From Lithospermum erythrorhizon (lineage: Eukaryota; Streptophyta; Magnoliopsida; Boraginales; Boraginaceae), in assembly GCA_019722365.1 (NCBI GenBank), contig JADFUC010001453.1, forward strand, positions 1,674,001 through 1,738,000: 64,000 nucleotides of DNA, read 5' to 3'. Positions 55,101 through 64,000 of this stretch are shown here, in pieces. Every line of letters begins with the position of its first letter. The stretch's first letter is position 1. Both the position numbers and the translations under genes were made by a program. The notes beneath the pieces were generated by a model. It made no database searches. It saw nothing but the letters and a program-made list of their open reading frames with translations, and was not told where the DNA came from.

Positions 55101-55184
55101 AGTTGAAGTGATTAACAGTGAAAGAAGTTGACCCAAAACAAAGCCAATAACAGTCCTCTGAGTCCAAAATTCCCTTAAACTCAT
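49144..55184 (-). CDS. Solute carrier family 35 member F (DUF914/SLC35F) transporter
   Basis: Eleven exons on the minus strand: 55070-55184, 54811-54905, 54107-54164, 53523-53717, 52997-53073, 52655-52737, 52401-52452, 50826-50911, 50253-50334, 50107-50168, 49144-49303; 354 aa, all phases closed, normal family length. About ten membrane helices of the drug/metabolite transporter superfamily. Recognisable blocks: GQLLSLLITSTGFSSSELA at the N-terminus, VEANFLVVKAYQYTSITSV, GDLLVIAGATLYGVTNVSE, EFFVKNADRTELLALLGFFG, ISGSAMLNLSLLTSDMWAV and VDWMYFAAFAGV. Substrate unknown for plant members. The exon 8/9 boundary is odd. Exon 8 already contains a copy of the exon 9 start (ISGS), and the only phase-consistent splice I find gives ISGSKFGSAM, a four-residue insertion. 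Intron 7 (about 1.5 kb) holds a hAT-like element. Confidence 0.88.
51195..52171. mobile_element. Non-autonomous hAT-like element in SLC35F intron 7
   Basis: A direct repeat ATAAAGAAT flanks the element at 51195-51203 and 52163-52171 (8-9 bp, the hAT target-site size). The left end is TAGGGGTTCGGTTG. The right end, reverse complemented, has ACCGGACCGATTTACCGG; the inverted repeats are weak. The subterminal parts are rich in CCGAT, CCGG and CGGT. The interior is a low-complexity run of TTTATTAATTTT and repeated TTTGGAC..TTTGAGCTTTATTA. No transposase. Same family as 60026-61273. Confidence 0.7.
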
Positions 55185-56295
55185 CCTTATATATATATTT
55201 TTGTCCCAAAAAGGTTGTCCAATTTGATAAGGTGAATTTGGTTAGCAATAGCAAATATGAGGTCAATGGCTGTGAGAAGTTCCAGTTGCCTTCTGACTCT
55301 TGAAACACTTTCACAGGCTGTTGTGAATTTGAGATGCGGAATATATTTGTTCTTCACCCGGAGTACTTTTTACTACTGTACTTTTTATAGTCTTCACATT
55401 CACAACTCCAGTACTTCACAAGAAAAGGTAGTGTATTTTATTCAACCTCAACCACATTTGATATTATATTACGGATCAGTAGTTACAATTTTGTCCATTT
55501 TCTGACTAGCATAACCTTTCTAGTCTAATGTTCAAAATTGTACTTATCATTAATAATCTGTTAAATGATTCAAAACGACTAAGCTAGTTTATTTTTAATA
55601 ATGGCGTTAAATCGCGCCGATTAAATTCGTGGGTTAAATTGGAGGCATGTTATCTTCTGATTTTTCTTGTTGTGTAATGGTTTAGCCAATTGATACTGTA
55701 TATATTAGTTAGTATTGTTCTTTTAATTTGTAATAGTTAGCGAAATAATCTTCAAATTTATAATCTCTAAATCTTTCTTTGTATTTAAAATAATATCATC
55801 GTTAATTAACCAAAAAAAACTAATACTTATATCTCAATGCCTTTGAATTTAATGATTCATGATAAATTAATCTTTGTGATATATTAGCAAATACTTAGGT
55901 ATAACTAATGCCGTTCCAGACAACGAAGTACTCGTATTATATTGTAGTAAGACGTTTTTCATCTAATTAAAACATAATATCGAGTAATCAAGGTAAAATG
56001 AAAATCCATAATTGACCATCTTTATAAATATACTTTGTATATAATCTAATACTTTTTGTGTCTCCAACCTTAAATTGAAGGGTAGAACAAAATTCAATAT
56101 TATTCCTATTCAATTGGGTTGTTAGCTACTACTCACCTAAAAAATTGTCTAGTTTATTTTTTAAATTATTAAAATAATTTTTTTTTCCTTATCAAAAGTT
56201 TCATTTGATTTAAAGGTATCACATAGTAATATTAAAGTAGGTTGGAAAAATATAATTTATTTTTTACCAAATGCTTACTCACCCCCCCCTCTCCC

Positions 56296-56342
<47 letters not shown>

Positions 56343-59308
56343 ATGTAAATTATGTTGGAACATACTATTACTGATTTTTACCAAATACTCCCCCGTTTTT
56401 ATAAATTTGAAGTAAACAGTTAAATATTAAAAGACGGATGGACTATTTTATCATATCTGTAAATATTTGAGTTAACTACGTATACAATCTTTCCTGAATG
56501 AAATTCTTATTTATCTATGATAGTGTCTTATTTATTGTTGTCTTAACTTTCTTAGCATGTCGAATACTTATTGTGACTTGTCTGTCTTTCCGATAGAGTA
56601 TTATTGATATCTTATTTGGACATGATATGTTAATATTTATTTCGATATATAGCATTATAAATATTATCTCTCATAATTTTTAATATTGGATTTATTTATT
56701 GTTAATAATGTAATAATTATATTTCTTCTTAAAAAATATTTTTATTTAATTAAATTTATAATTTTTTAATATTAAATAATGTTATAAATATTATTAATAA
56801 TTTTTATTATTACAACATATGAAATAAATTATGTAATATTAAAGTATTTTTGTTAGAATATGAATATAAAAATAAAAAATTTAATTTGCGACGATAAATA
56901 AAAAATATAAGGAATATTAACCAATCAATAAAAGTGTTCGATAGAGAAACAAAATTAGAGAATGGACCCGTCTAAAATTTGTTAGGCTTCAGAGTTCAGA
57001 CCTAAATTTTGAAACAAATTTTCTCTAATTCAGACAATAGAAGAAATATTATTGGATGTCTTATTTCACTCAATCAAACACCATTACACTTAGTATAACA
57101 TTTTTATTTTTTAGTCAAACTATTCATTAGTATTCATTTTAATTGAGAATACTACAAGCTATAAACTTTTCAAACTCTATTGTTGAATATATTAAGCAAT
57201 AATGTGGACATGTGGCCAATTGTATTGGTACATAATTAGTGAGAGGTTAGTGGGTAGGAGAAGAAATATGCATTAATGGAGATTTAGAGTGTTCAGAGGA
57301 ACCTAGCTCCTACTCTCATAGGCCACGAAATTGGAAAAAAAAAAGGAACACTGACGAAGGTAGGAATTTAAGCAAAATGAATAATTTATGTGTCGTAAAA
57401 AGACTTTAAATACTCTGTAATAATTAAAACAAAATTTTAATATGACGAAAGCTACTTTGATTTGCTTTACAATTAAGTTTGTTTGACTATAATTGTTCAC
57501 CAATAACTTAGTTGTCCTAAGTAGGTACTAAATAAATGAATTTGGTTTATGTTATGTGGTTAGATATTGTACCTAATTGTAATGTTTAAATTTGATACTC
57601 TTTCTAATCCACATTTTAATTGTCGTTTGATTTTTTTTGAAATTGAGCTTTATTAATCAATTATTAATTCTTTATTCTCAAAATATAAAATTTATATAAT
57701 TGGATTTGTAATATTAATTTTCATTTTTTAATAATATAATTAAAGAATAATTGAAGATTAAAAATTTATTTCAATATGTGAGAAAATCAATTAAAATGAT
57801 TGAAATGAATATTAAACACATATATGGAGTATTAATTTTGCCAATACACCTAACTCAGAAGTCAGATATCATTTATGTTTAAAATTATACTCAAAATATA
57901 TTATGTACACGAAATAAAAAAGTACTCGAGCCCGAGTATTGAATTTAAGTATTGATTGAATAGAATTGTTTACCCACAAAATTGACCTTTGTAGGTCTAA
58001 GAGAGAGATTATTGCACGAAACATAAAGATGCTAGCATCAATTATTCATTGATCTCACTGTCTTATTCTTTGACCCGAACAATAAACACCAATAATATGC
58101 TCAATACCTTTAAATCGATTCTCACCCAATAGAAAATCAAATTGTATACAATCTTATCTCTCTATTAGTGAGAATATGAAAATTATTTATAAGTTGACTC
58201 AAGATAAATTATAAAGACTATAAAATATATAATGTTTCACAATAAATAAAAAGTATAAAATATGTAATGAATTATTTTAATTTACTTAAAAAATTTATAT
58301 GGGAAGTACAAGTATAAATGTTCCGTCAATTTTAATAATATACATAAAAATTCATAAAATTAACGAATTACCAATTGGAAATAGGAGTGATCATCATCTT
58401 ATAATGAGCTCATTTCGATTTTCACAATCTTTCATTATGGAAGTTTTAATTTTACATACCCTCCCACCACCGTGCAAACTCGATCTTTTTTTACCCAATT
58501 GATTAGGTTACACGTCTCCAATGTCTGTATTGTTCAATTATATTTGGATACCAATGCATTCTTTCTCACTACAATTGAGATGTATGAAATAGAATGTCTT
58601 TTATCTGGATTTATGTCATTCTTTTAGCAAAAAAATTATGTAATTTAGGACGATCACATTGGTTCCCAACAAAGTCATATTATGACGTTTGTTGTTCGAT
58701 GGACTAACAATAAACCTCAACTTATTGCCGATTTGCCGGCGGCAATGCAAGTCAAAATAAAAAAGATTCTTACAACTAATAAGTTTCTAGCCGATGATAG
58801 TTACAAGATTAATCATCATATGAATTTTTAATCTATCCATTGTGAACGTGTTACAAGTTCAAAATTAGTTTTTACATTTCAATTCAAATGACCTATATAT
58901 AATAGACAACACAAAAATGCCCATCTTCAATTATTTTAAATCATTTGAGTCATACAATAATTACTAAGATAACGAGGATATTATTATAACACTCAAATTT
59001 CATGTAAATCTCTAAATACGAAGAAATTAAATTCTCACCTTATTACTAACACAAATTTACATATATACACCGTATTATATTTACGCATACTTTGATATAG
59101 GTAATCCAACAACGAACAAATTACCTATTCATATATTTTTATGAAATCAAAGCGCTTCAGCCATTTGTATAAAAAAAAGTGGCTCAATGAAGTTGAATTG
59201 GAATAAGTATGATCAATTTCAATTATATTCATATGACTATTATAAGAAATGGAGTGTGATCTTATAAGAAAATTAAAGTGGGATAAGAAAATACGGAGTA
59301 TAATATAC
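55185..59308. other. Intergenic region with compound microsatellite
   Basis: About 4 kb of AT-rich DNA between the complete SLC35F gene and the orphan exon. It contains a compound (CT)n(TA)n microsatellite at about 56281-56342 and a partial Stowaway-like end at 56387-56450 (TACTCCCCCGTTTTTATAAA). I looked specifically for SLC35F exons 2-11 of the second copy and found none. Confidence 0.6.
56281..56342. repeat. Compound microsatellite C-run/(CT)n/(TA)n
   Basis: A run of C residues, then roughly eleven CT units, then roughly twelve TA units. Likely length-polymorphic. Confidence 0.95.
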
Positions 59309-59498
59309 CTCTATTGGCCAACTCCGATGATGAGAAACCAGTGGAAGTGATCAAGAGAGAGAGAAATTGCCCCAAAGCAAGAGCCACCATTGTTTTCTTC
59401 CTAAATATCTTCTTCAACATCTCCTTTAATACTCTACCCTCCATTATTATTGGATTTGAGACATCTCCATGGCTCACAGTGTCACTGCTCTCACCCAT
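59309..59498 (-). pseudogene. Isolated first exon of a second SLC35F gene
   Basis: From ATG 59498 the frame encodes 63 residues ending in LGQFLSLLITSTGFSSSEL plus ANR and a phase-1 donor (AG then GTATATT). This is the same phase and position as exon 1 of the complete SLC35F gene, whose block is GQLLSLLITSTGFSSSEL. It has a longer N-terminus (MGESSDTVSHGD and a KKIFRKK basic patch) than the complete copy. No further SLC35F exon lies in the next 4 kb downstream before the complete gene. It is either a truncated tandem duplicate or, less likely, an alternative first exon of the downstream gene, since it precedes exon 2 in the same orientation with matching phase. Confidence 0.75.
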
Positions 59499-60025
59499 TT
59501 GATGATCTTAAATTTTTAATCTTTGGTTCAACTATAGAGCCAAAAGTTTTGTTGTTTTTCTTTATCTTGTTTTGTAAGAGTAAGGCACATTGTTAATGTA
59601 TTCATGGGGTGAAACAAAGAGTTGACTATTGTATGTTGTTCACGTATTAGACGTCATGCTAATCTAGTTATAAAAATTTAAATGTTCACAATACTTTCAT
59701 AATAGAAAATGTGAAAATTGATAGAATTTCATATGTTTAGTCTATTAATTTCAATTTTTCCATGAACTTCTAAATTGTTATGATCGATCCCGGGATTGAA
59801 TTAAACTTCAGGACTTTTACGTTGAACTTAAAAATATTTTCTTCTTATTGTCAATATAACATGTGAGAAACCAGTGATTTTACGCATCTCCATTCCTAAT
59901 TTCAATCTGTCTCCCATAAAAGCCTATAAAGTATCTATCCACTATATTGTTTGGTAAAGCGCAAAAGGTCGTTTAAAGTATTTATATGGCGTTATATCTA
60001 TCCACTATATAGAGTAGTTATCAAT

Positions 60026-61273
60026 AGGGGTTCGGTTGGGCTGGGATAAAATTAGATTAAGTTCGATCAGCCGGGGCCCGTTTTTGAAATGAATTTTTGT
60101 ACGGACTTTGATGGGATCCGATTGTGAAAATTAAAATCAGGGCAAGGATTATAAGCAGGTGGAGTCAGGTTTCTTATTTAAATTTAAAAATAAAATAAAA
60201 GTGTCTGTGACCTAGTTATTGAGTGAGTAGTAACCTAATTCTAAACATTTACGATTTCAGCTCAGGCACTAAACACTCCAAAAAGCGATCAAGATTGAGA
60301 AACCCCCCATTTTACCAAATCAAAGTAAATCATCTTCCATTTTAACTTGTTCTCTACTTTTTGATTATGTTTGATTTTAGTTTATTATTTATAATATTTG
60401 ATTATGTTTAATTTTTAGTTTATATCTCAATTTTCCATTTAATTTGTTTATTATTTTTTAGTTATTATTTGAATTTGTTTATTAATTTTAGTTATTTTTG
60501 AATATTATTATTTGTTTATTATTATTGTTTAAGTTTATTGATTTGTTTTTAATTTTAAATGTTTAAGTTTATTATTTACGCAATTTGAATGTTTAATTTC
60601 AGTTATGAATGAATAATGTTTTATATTGATTTGTTTAATTTTAGTATATATGAATGTTTATATTGATTCGAAACACTCATTTCGATTATGAATGATTAAT
60701 TCTAGATTATGAATGAGTAATTTTCAGAAATTTGTTTTTTATGTTGGTCTCCTTTATATCTTGTGGATGTATTGATTTATTTCATCATTTTCTTGTATTT
60801 TGGACATTTGAACTTTATTATTATTAATTTGTTTTTTGGCGTTTAGGCTTATTATTATTATTCTTTTTTGACATTTGAAGTTTGAACTTCTATTATTGTT
60901 ATTATTTTTGTATTTTGGTGATTTTTACTATTTTCTTTGGTTTGTCTGTGGGTTGTCTTTGTTTGTTAAACTGTTGTGTTTAGTCTTAAATGGATTAACG
61001 TTTGGATATTGTTATTGGTTTCGTATGATCTAGTAATTTTGTTAGTCGAAGGGTGGTAGGAAGTCACGAAATATAAGTTTAAAGGAAGCGAAAAGCAAGA
61101 GTGTAAATCTGTTAATATTGACAAAGTAAAGTACAGCGAGCCGGTCAGAAAGGCAGAAAAGGCAGTCGTCTGGGTTTTGGGGTTCTTAGGACTGGTTTTT
61201 CTCTGACTAAAAACATGAAAACCGGTTTTAGGTTTTCTTCGCCAAACGGTAAAACCCGGTTTTGATCAAGCCT
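60026..61273. mobile_element. Second, larger non-autonomous hAT-like element
   Basis: Begins AGGGGTTCGGTTGGGCTGGG. It carries AGGGCAAGGATTATAAGCAG, like AGGGCCAGGATTATAACTTA of the first copy. The same TTTATTA-rich interior with TTTTGGACATTTGAACTTTA modules follows, and it ends near ACCGGTTTTAGG and AAACCCGGTTTT. No transposase frame. No clean target duplication found. Confidence 0.55.
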
Positions 61274-62029
61274 CGATGTATTTTTAATATGGGTTGGTTA
61301 CCATATTTTTTATCTTTGGATTGTTGATAATCAAGATGATTATGCATTGAAGAACAAGCTAAATCTGACCAACAAGATGAGACTAAACATTTGGTTTCTC
61401 GATCGATATCAATCTTTAATTTATTAATTTCATGTGGAGTTTATATATTGTGAATTTTTACTTTCTTCATAAGCATTATATTTGTATGTTGATCGTAGTA
61501 GATAATATTTGTCGATATTCGCATGTTTATATATATTCAAATAGTTAATATTAAAAAATATTTATTCGAAAATGGATATGTTGAATATTTTTTAATTTAT
61601 ATTATGATATTATCTCTGAGTGTAATATAGTACACCAATCGTATATACAAATTTATGAACAACATTTGAATAAAATTGCACAAATTGGACCGGATTACTA
61701 GTCACCAATAGTTCAGTAAATGTTGTTTAACTGAAGAAATAAAGTATGAACTCAATTCAAATTGCTCGAACCGAAATGTTCGAGTCAACTTTTGGAATTA
61801 AACCTTACAAACATTTGTCTTGAATTTGAATTTTTACCTTCTTTTAGGACTTTTACCGAGTCTGAATTGAATCAAAGGCTCGATAGACAAATATTTATAC
61901 AAGATTGATTCATCTAACTGAAATAGAACATTGATTAGTCCTGTCATCTAATCGAATTTAAACCAGAGACGGGGCTAAATCCGATTCTACTAGATCAAAT
62001 TTCAATTTCTTTTATCACCGATAGTGTTG

Positions 62030-62350
62030 TTATATGTCCGGTCCGGGTATCGTCCAAATATTTGGTGCGAAACCTATTATCAGTTACGGACGGACCGGTA
62101 AATCTTAGGGTAAAAATTTGAGCCAGGCCAGTTTGATAGGCACTATAGGGTGAATCTTGAGTACCGATTTTACATGCGGTTTTGAGTGGACTAATATTAA
62201 AGATTTGGGTATTTCGACATATACTTCCAATTTCGGAATATTTTATCGAGTTATCCGTCCGGCCCTATTCGGGTATAGGACCAAATTTTTATCGAGGACG
62301 GAGTTCGACTTTAGTCACGGTATTTCGGATAGTATAATTTTCGATTAAAT
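62030..62350. repeat. CpG-rich hAT-like fragment
   Basis: Higher GC than the flanks. Contains GTCCGGTCCGGG, ACGGACGGACCGGT and CCGTCCGGCCC, typical of the subterminal motifs seen in the two hAT-like elements, but no termini could be defined. A 63-codon plus-strand frame here is probably spurious. Confidence 0.35.
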
Positions 62351-62744
62351 GGCAGGTATGATACTCACGAGTATCGCTCGTCGCTTAATAACATTTTATT
62401 CACAAAGTCACCAACATTACAAATTAACCACTCATGCTATCTCACCGAAGATACCAGAGAAGCGAAAGTCACACCGAATCAGTATTAAAAGGGGGTGAAT
62501 AGTAACTTTCTTGTACGATTTGTAAATGTGTTGAAAAAGTTCGTTGAAGCGAAATAGTTATTTCGGTGAATTTTAACACTATTTTGATGTGAATATAATC
62601 TGAATCCAAAGATACCCTCTTCCTTCCTCATACAACCCGCCAAATCCCCCCACACATCAACTGCCAAACTTCTTTTTAAACAAAAAAAAATCCTTCCTTT
62701 TTATACACCAAATCCCAAACAATCCCATTTTCAAGAACAACAAA

Positions 62745-62894
62745 ATGGCAACTTCTTCACTTCTATACTCCTCCACCTCCCCCCCTCCCCTTCCCCCAAT
62801 TCTCATATCCTCCAATAAACTAAATATCCCTATAATCAAAGCCACGTCACCACATCCTTTATTTCCCAAATCATTTCGCTCAGTATTTCGTTAA
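62745..62894 (+). other. Upstream open frame with transit-peptide character 5' of Z-ISO
   Basis: ATG at 62745 opens a 49-codon frame (MATSSLLYSSTSPPP start, Ser/Pro/Lys-rich, no acidic residues, plastid-transit-like) that ends in TAA at 62892. It is in a different frame from the main coding exon. It is either a uORF or the real first exon: a donor at TTTC|GTTAAT (about 62890) and an acceptor at TTTTGCAG|CCACGTC (about 63039) are both phase 1 and would fuse it in frame to the main exon. The sequence 62796-62880 is a diverged duplicate of 62965-63072. Confidence 0.5.
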
Positions 62895-62974
62895 TAACTT
62901 CAATTCTCATCTGCTCTAATAAACTAAATACCTGCACTCCGGTTTCCGTTACAACCCGACTCGTTAACAGAACC

Positions 62975-63316
62975 ATGTTCATCTACTCCAACAAACTAAC
63001 AACCCAAATAATCAAACATAAAAAAACAACTTTTGCAGCCACGTCATCACATAATTTATTGTCCAAATTTGGGTACAGGAAGTTGGGTTTGTTGAGAACC
63101 AATGTGGGGAAGACTGAGAGGGAGGTAGATGAGTTGTTGGTAGGTGAAGATTCAGCTGAATTTGAATTTTCCAAGCAAAAGATTGAGTCTTGGGTTTATT
63201 TTGGTGGTGTTTTGGGTGTGGTGTTGTTTGTTCTTAATTTTGTTTGGATTGATAATTCAACTGGGTTTGGGAAATCTTTTATTGATGCTGTCTCCAGCCT
63301 CACTGATAGTCCTGAG
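62975..63316 (+). CDS. Z-ISO: 15-cis-zeta-carotene isomerase Z-ISO, first exon (partial gene)
   Basis: From ATG 62975 the frame gives 114 codons to a donor at 63316 (CCTGAG then GTATGT, phase 0). After a Lys/Thr/Ser-rich plastid transit region it reads LLVGEDSAEFEFSKQKIESW, then a membrane helix (VYFGGVLGVVLFVLNFVW), then IDNSTGFGKSFIDAVSSL and SPE, which matches the start of the mature Z-ISO protein. Z-ISO is a heme-containing integral plastid membrane enzyme that isomerises the 15-cis bond of 9,15,9'-tri-cis-zeta-carotene in carotenoid synthesis. The NnrU-like core that should follow is not in 63317-64000, so the next exon lies beyond the window. The true start may instead be 62745 with a small intron. 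Confidence 0.88.
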
Positions 63317-64000
63317 GTATGTTTTTTCACTGCTTTTAGTAGGTGTACAAAATGTGTCCTATATCAAATATTAGTAAAAATGAATAATACGAACCGCCAG
63401 ACAGCGAAGTTGTTTCCGAATCGACTAATGGAGCGCAACTATCTACTAATTCACAATGTATGTTGCTTGTGCTATGTGAATGGTCCATTTTGATATATTT
63501 CCTTATATTCAAGAGCCAGAGTATAAAATCTTTGATTTCATAGGACATGGTTAAAGTGTATAAAAGATTGTATCTTTAACATATGTTACATGATAATTTT
63601 AATTGAAGTCATATTATTCACGTCGAAGTTTGTTAGTTTTGACCATTGAAAATGAATCTAGACAATATTTCCTGTGTATTTATGTATGAATATATTATCA
63701 CTTTCTCTTTTTACGACTATCTTGTTGTGTATATTTATGCCATTTTTTCAGGTGTTGTTTTTTACTTTTGTGTGCATGTTGTATAGAAAGATGTAGAACT
63801 TGAGAACATCCAATTGGGATGATTGTTGGAGTTGTTCTTAGGATATAGAGAATGGTTGGATTCTCGCTGATGTGAAGGGTAGGTCATTTTCATAGAAGTA
63901 AAAGAGACATTTTAAGAACTTTCGATATACAGGGGAAGGGAACACGGGATCAGCGACTCAAATTATCACCTGAAAACACCCAAAATAGACACTCAGAACT
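63317..64000 (+). other. Z-ISO intron 1 (incomplete)
   Basis: No match to the expected continuation of Z-ISO in any frame. A pyrimidine tract with CAG at about 63745-63751 is followed by a short open frame that does not resemble the protein, so I treat the whole stretch as intron. Open at the window edge. Confidence 0.6.

Larger units (their letters stand above)
59499..62744. other. Transposon-rich intergenic region
   Basis: Contains the hAT-like copy at 60026-61273 and a CpG-richer segment at about 62030-62350 (GTCCGGTCCGGGTATCG and ACGGACGGACCGG) that resembles the subterminal regions of the same kind of element. Everything else is AT-rich with no gene. Confidence 0.55.

Noticed and set aside
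57595..57835. Another Stowaway-like element (TACTCTTTCTAATCC ... ATATGGAGTA)
   Set aside because: The ends match too poorly as inverted repeats to support a call.

Overview
This is nuclear DNA from a flowering plant, most likely a core eudicot. It is AT-rich, its genes are split by canonical GT-AG introns, and it carries plant-specific gene families (plant-type GPX, DUF1685, Z-ISO, INT1) and plant repeat types (Stowaway-like MITEs, tRNA-derived SINE, hAT-like elements, degraded Copia). I cannot name the species. Gene models below were built by hand from protein-family similarity and splice-phase bookkeeping.

Layout. 0-5.4 kb: AT-rich intergenic DNA with one MITE. 5.4-9.5 kb (+): an ASHH1/SDG26-like SET histone methyltransferase whose SET core looks frameshifted. 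10.6-12.6 and 16.2-18.5 kb (-): two tandem short-chain dehydrogenases of the neomenthol dehydrogenase/salutaridine reductase type, sharing a nearly identical ~420-bp tract. 21.0-23.1 kb (+): a membrane-anchored GPX3-like thiol peroxidase with a SINE in intron 2. 23.3-30.9 kb: a decayed Copia-like LTR retrotransposon that encloses a ~1.5-kb degenerate minisatellite. 31.1-31.9 kb (-): a DUF1685 protein. 36.1-40.9 kb (-): a tonoplast inositol transporter (INT1). 42.5-44.0 kb (-): an intronless gene for an unrecognised protein with four copies of a WPS...NFF.MSP repeat. 45.8-48.2 kb (-): the mitochondrial Fe-S scaffold ISU. 49.1-55.2 kb (-): an SLC35F (DUF914) membrane transporter. 59.3-59.5 kb (-): an isolated first exon of a second SLC35F gene. 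60-62.4 kb: hAT-like debris. 62.7 kb to the end (+): the 5' part of zeta-carotene isomerase Z-ISO.

The genes are unrelated housekeeping or metabolic loci in a repeat-rich euchromatic setting. No operon-like or cluster logic ties them together apart from the SDR and SLC35F tandem duplications.

The most unusual pattern is that three independent genes (INT1, SLC35F, ISU) carry short duplicated copies of exon-edge sequence inside the adjoining intron, creating shifted or decoy splice sites. In INT1 a 20-bp direct repeat brackets a short segment that can only be removed by a displaced splice pair. In ISU the exon-1 tail and its donor site are repeated three more times inside intron 1.
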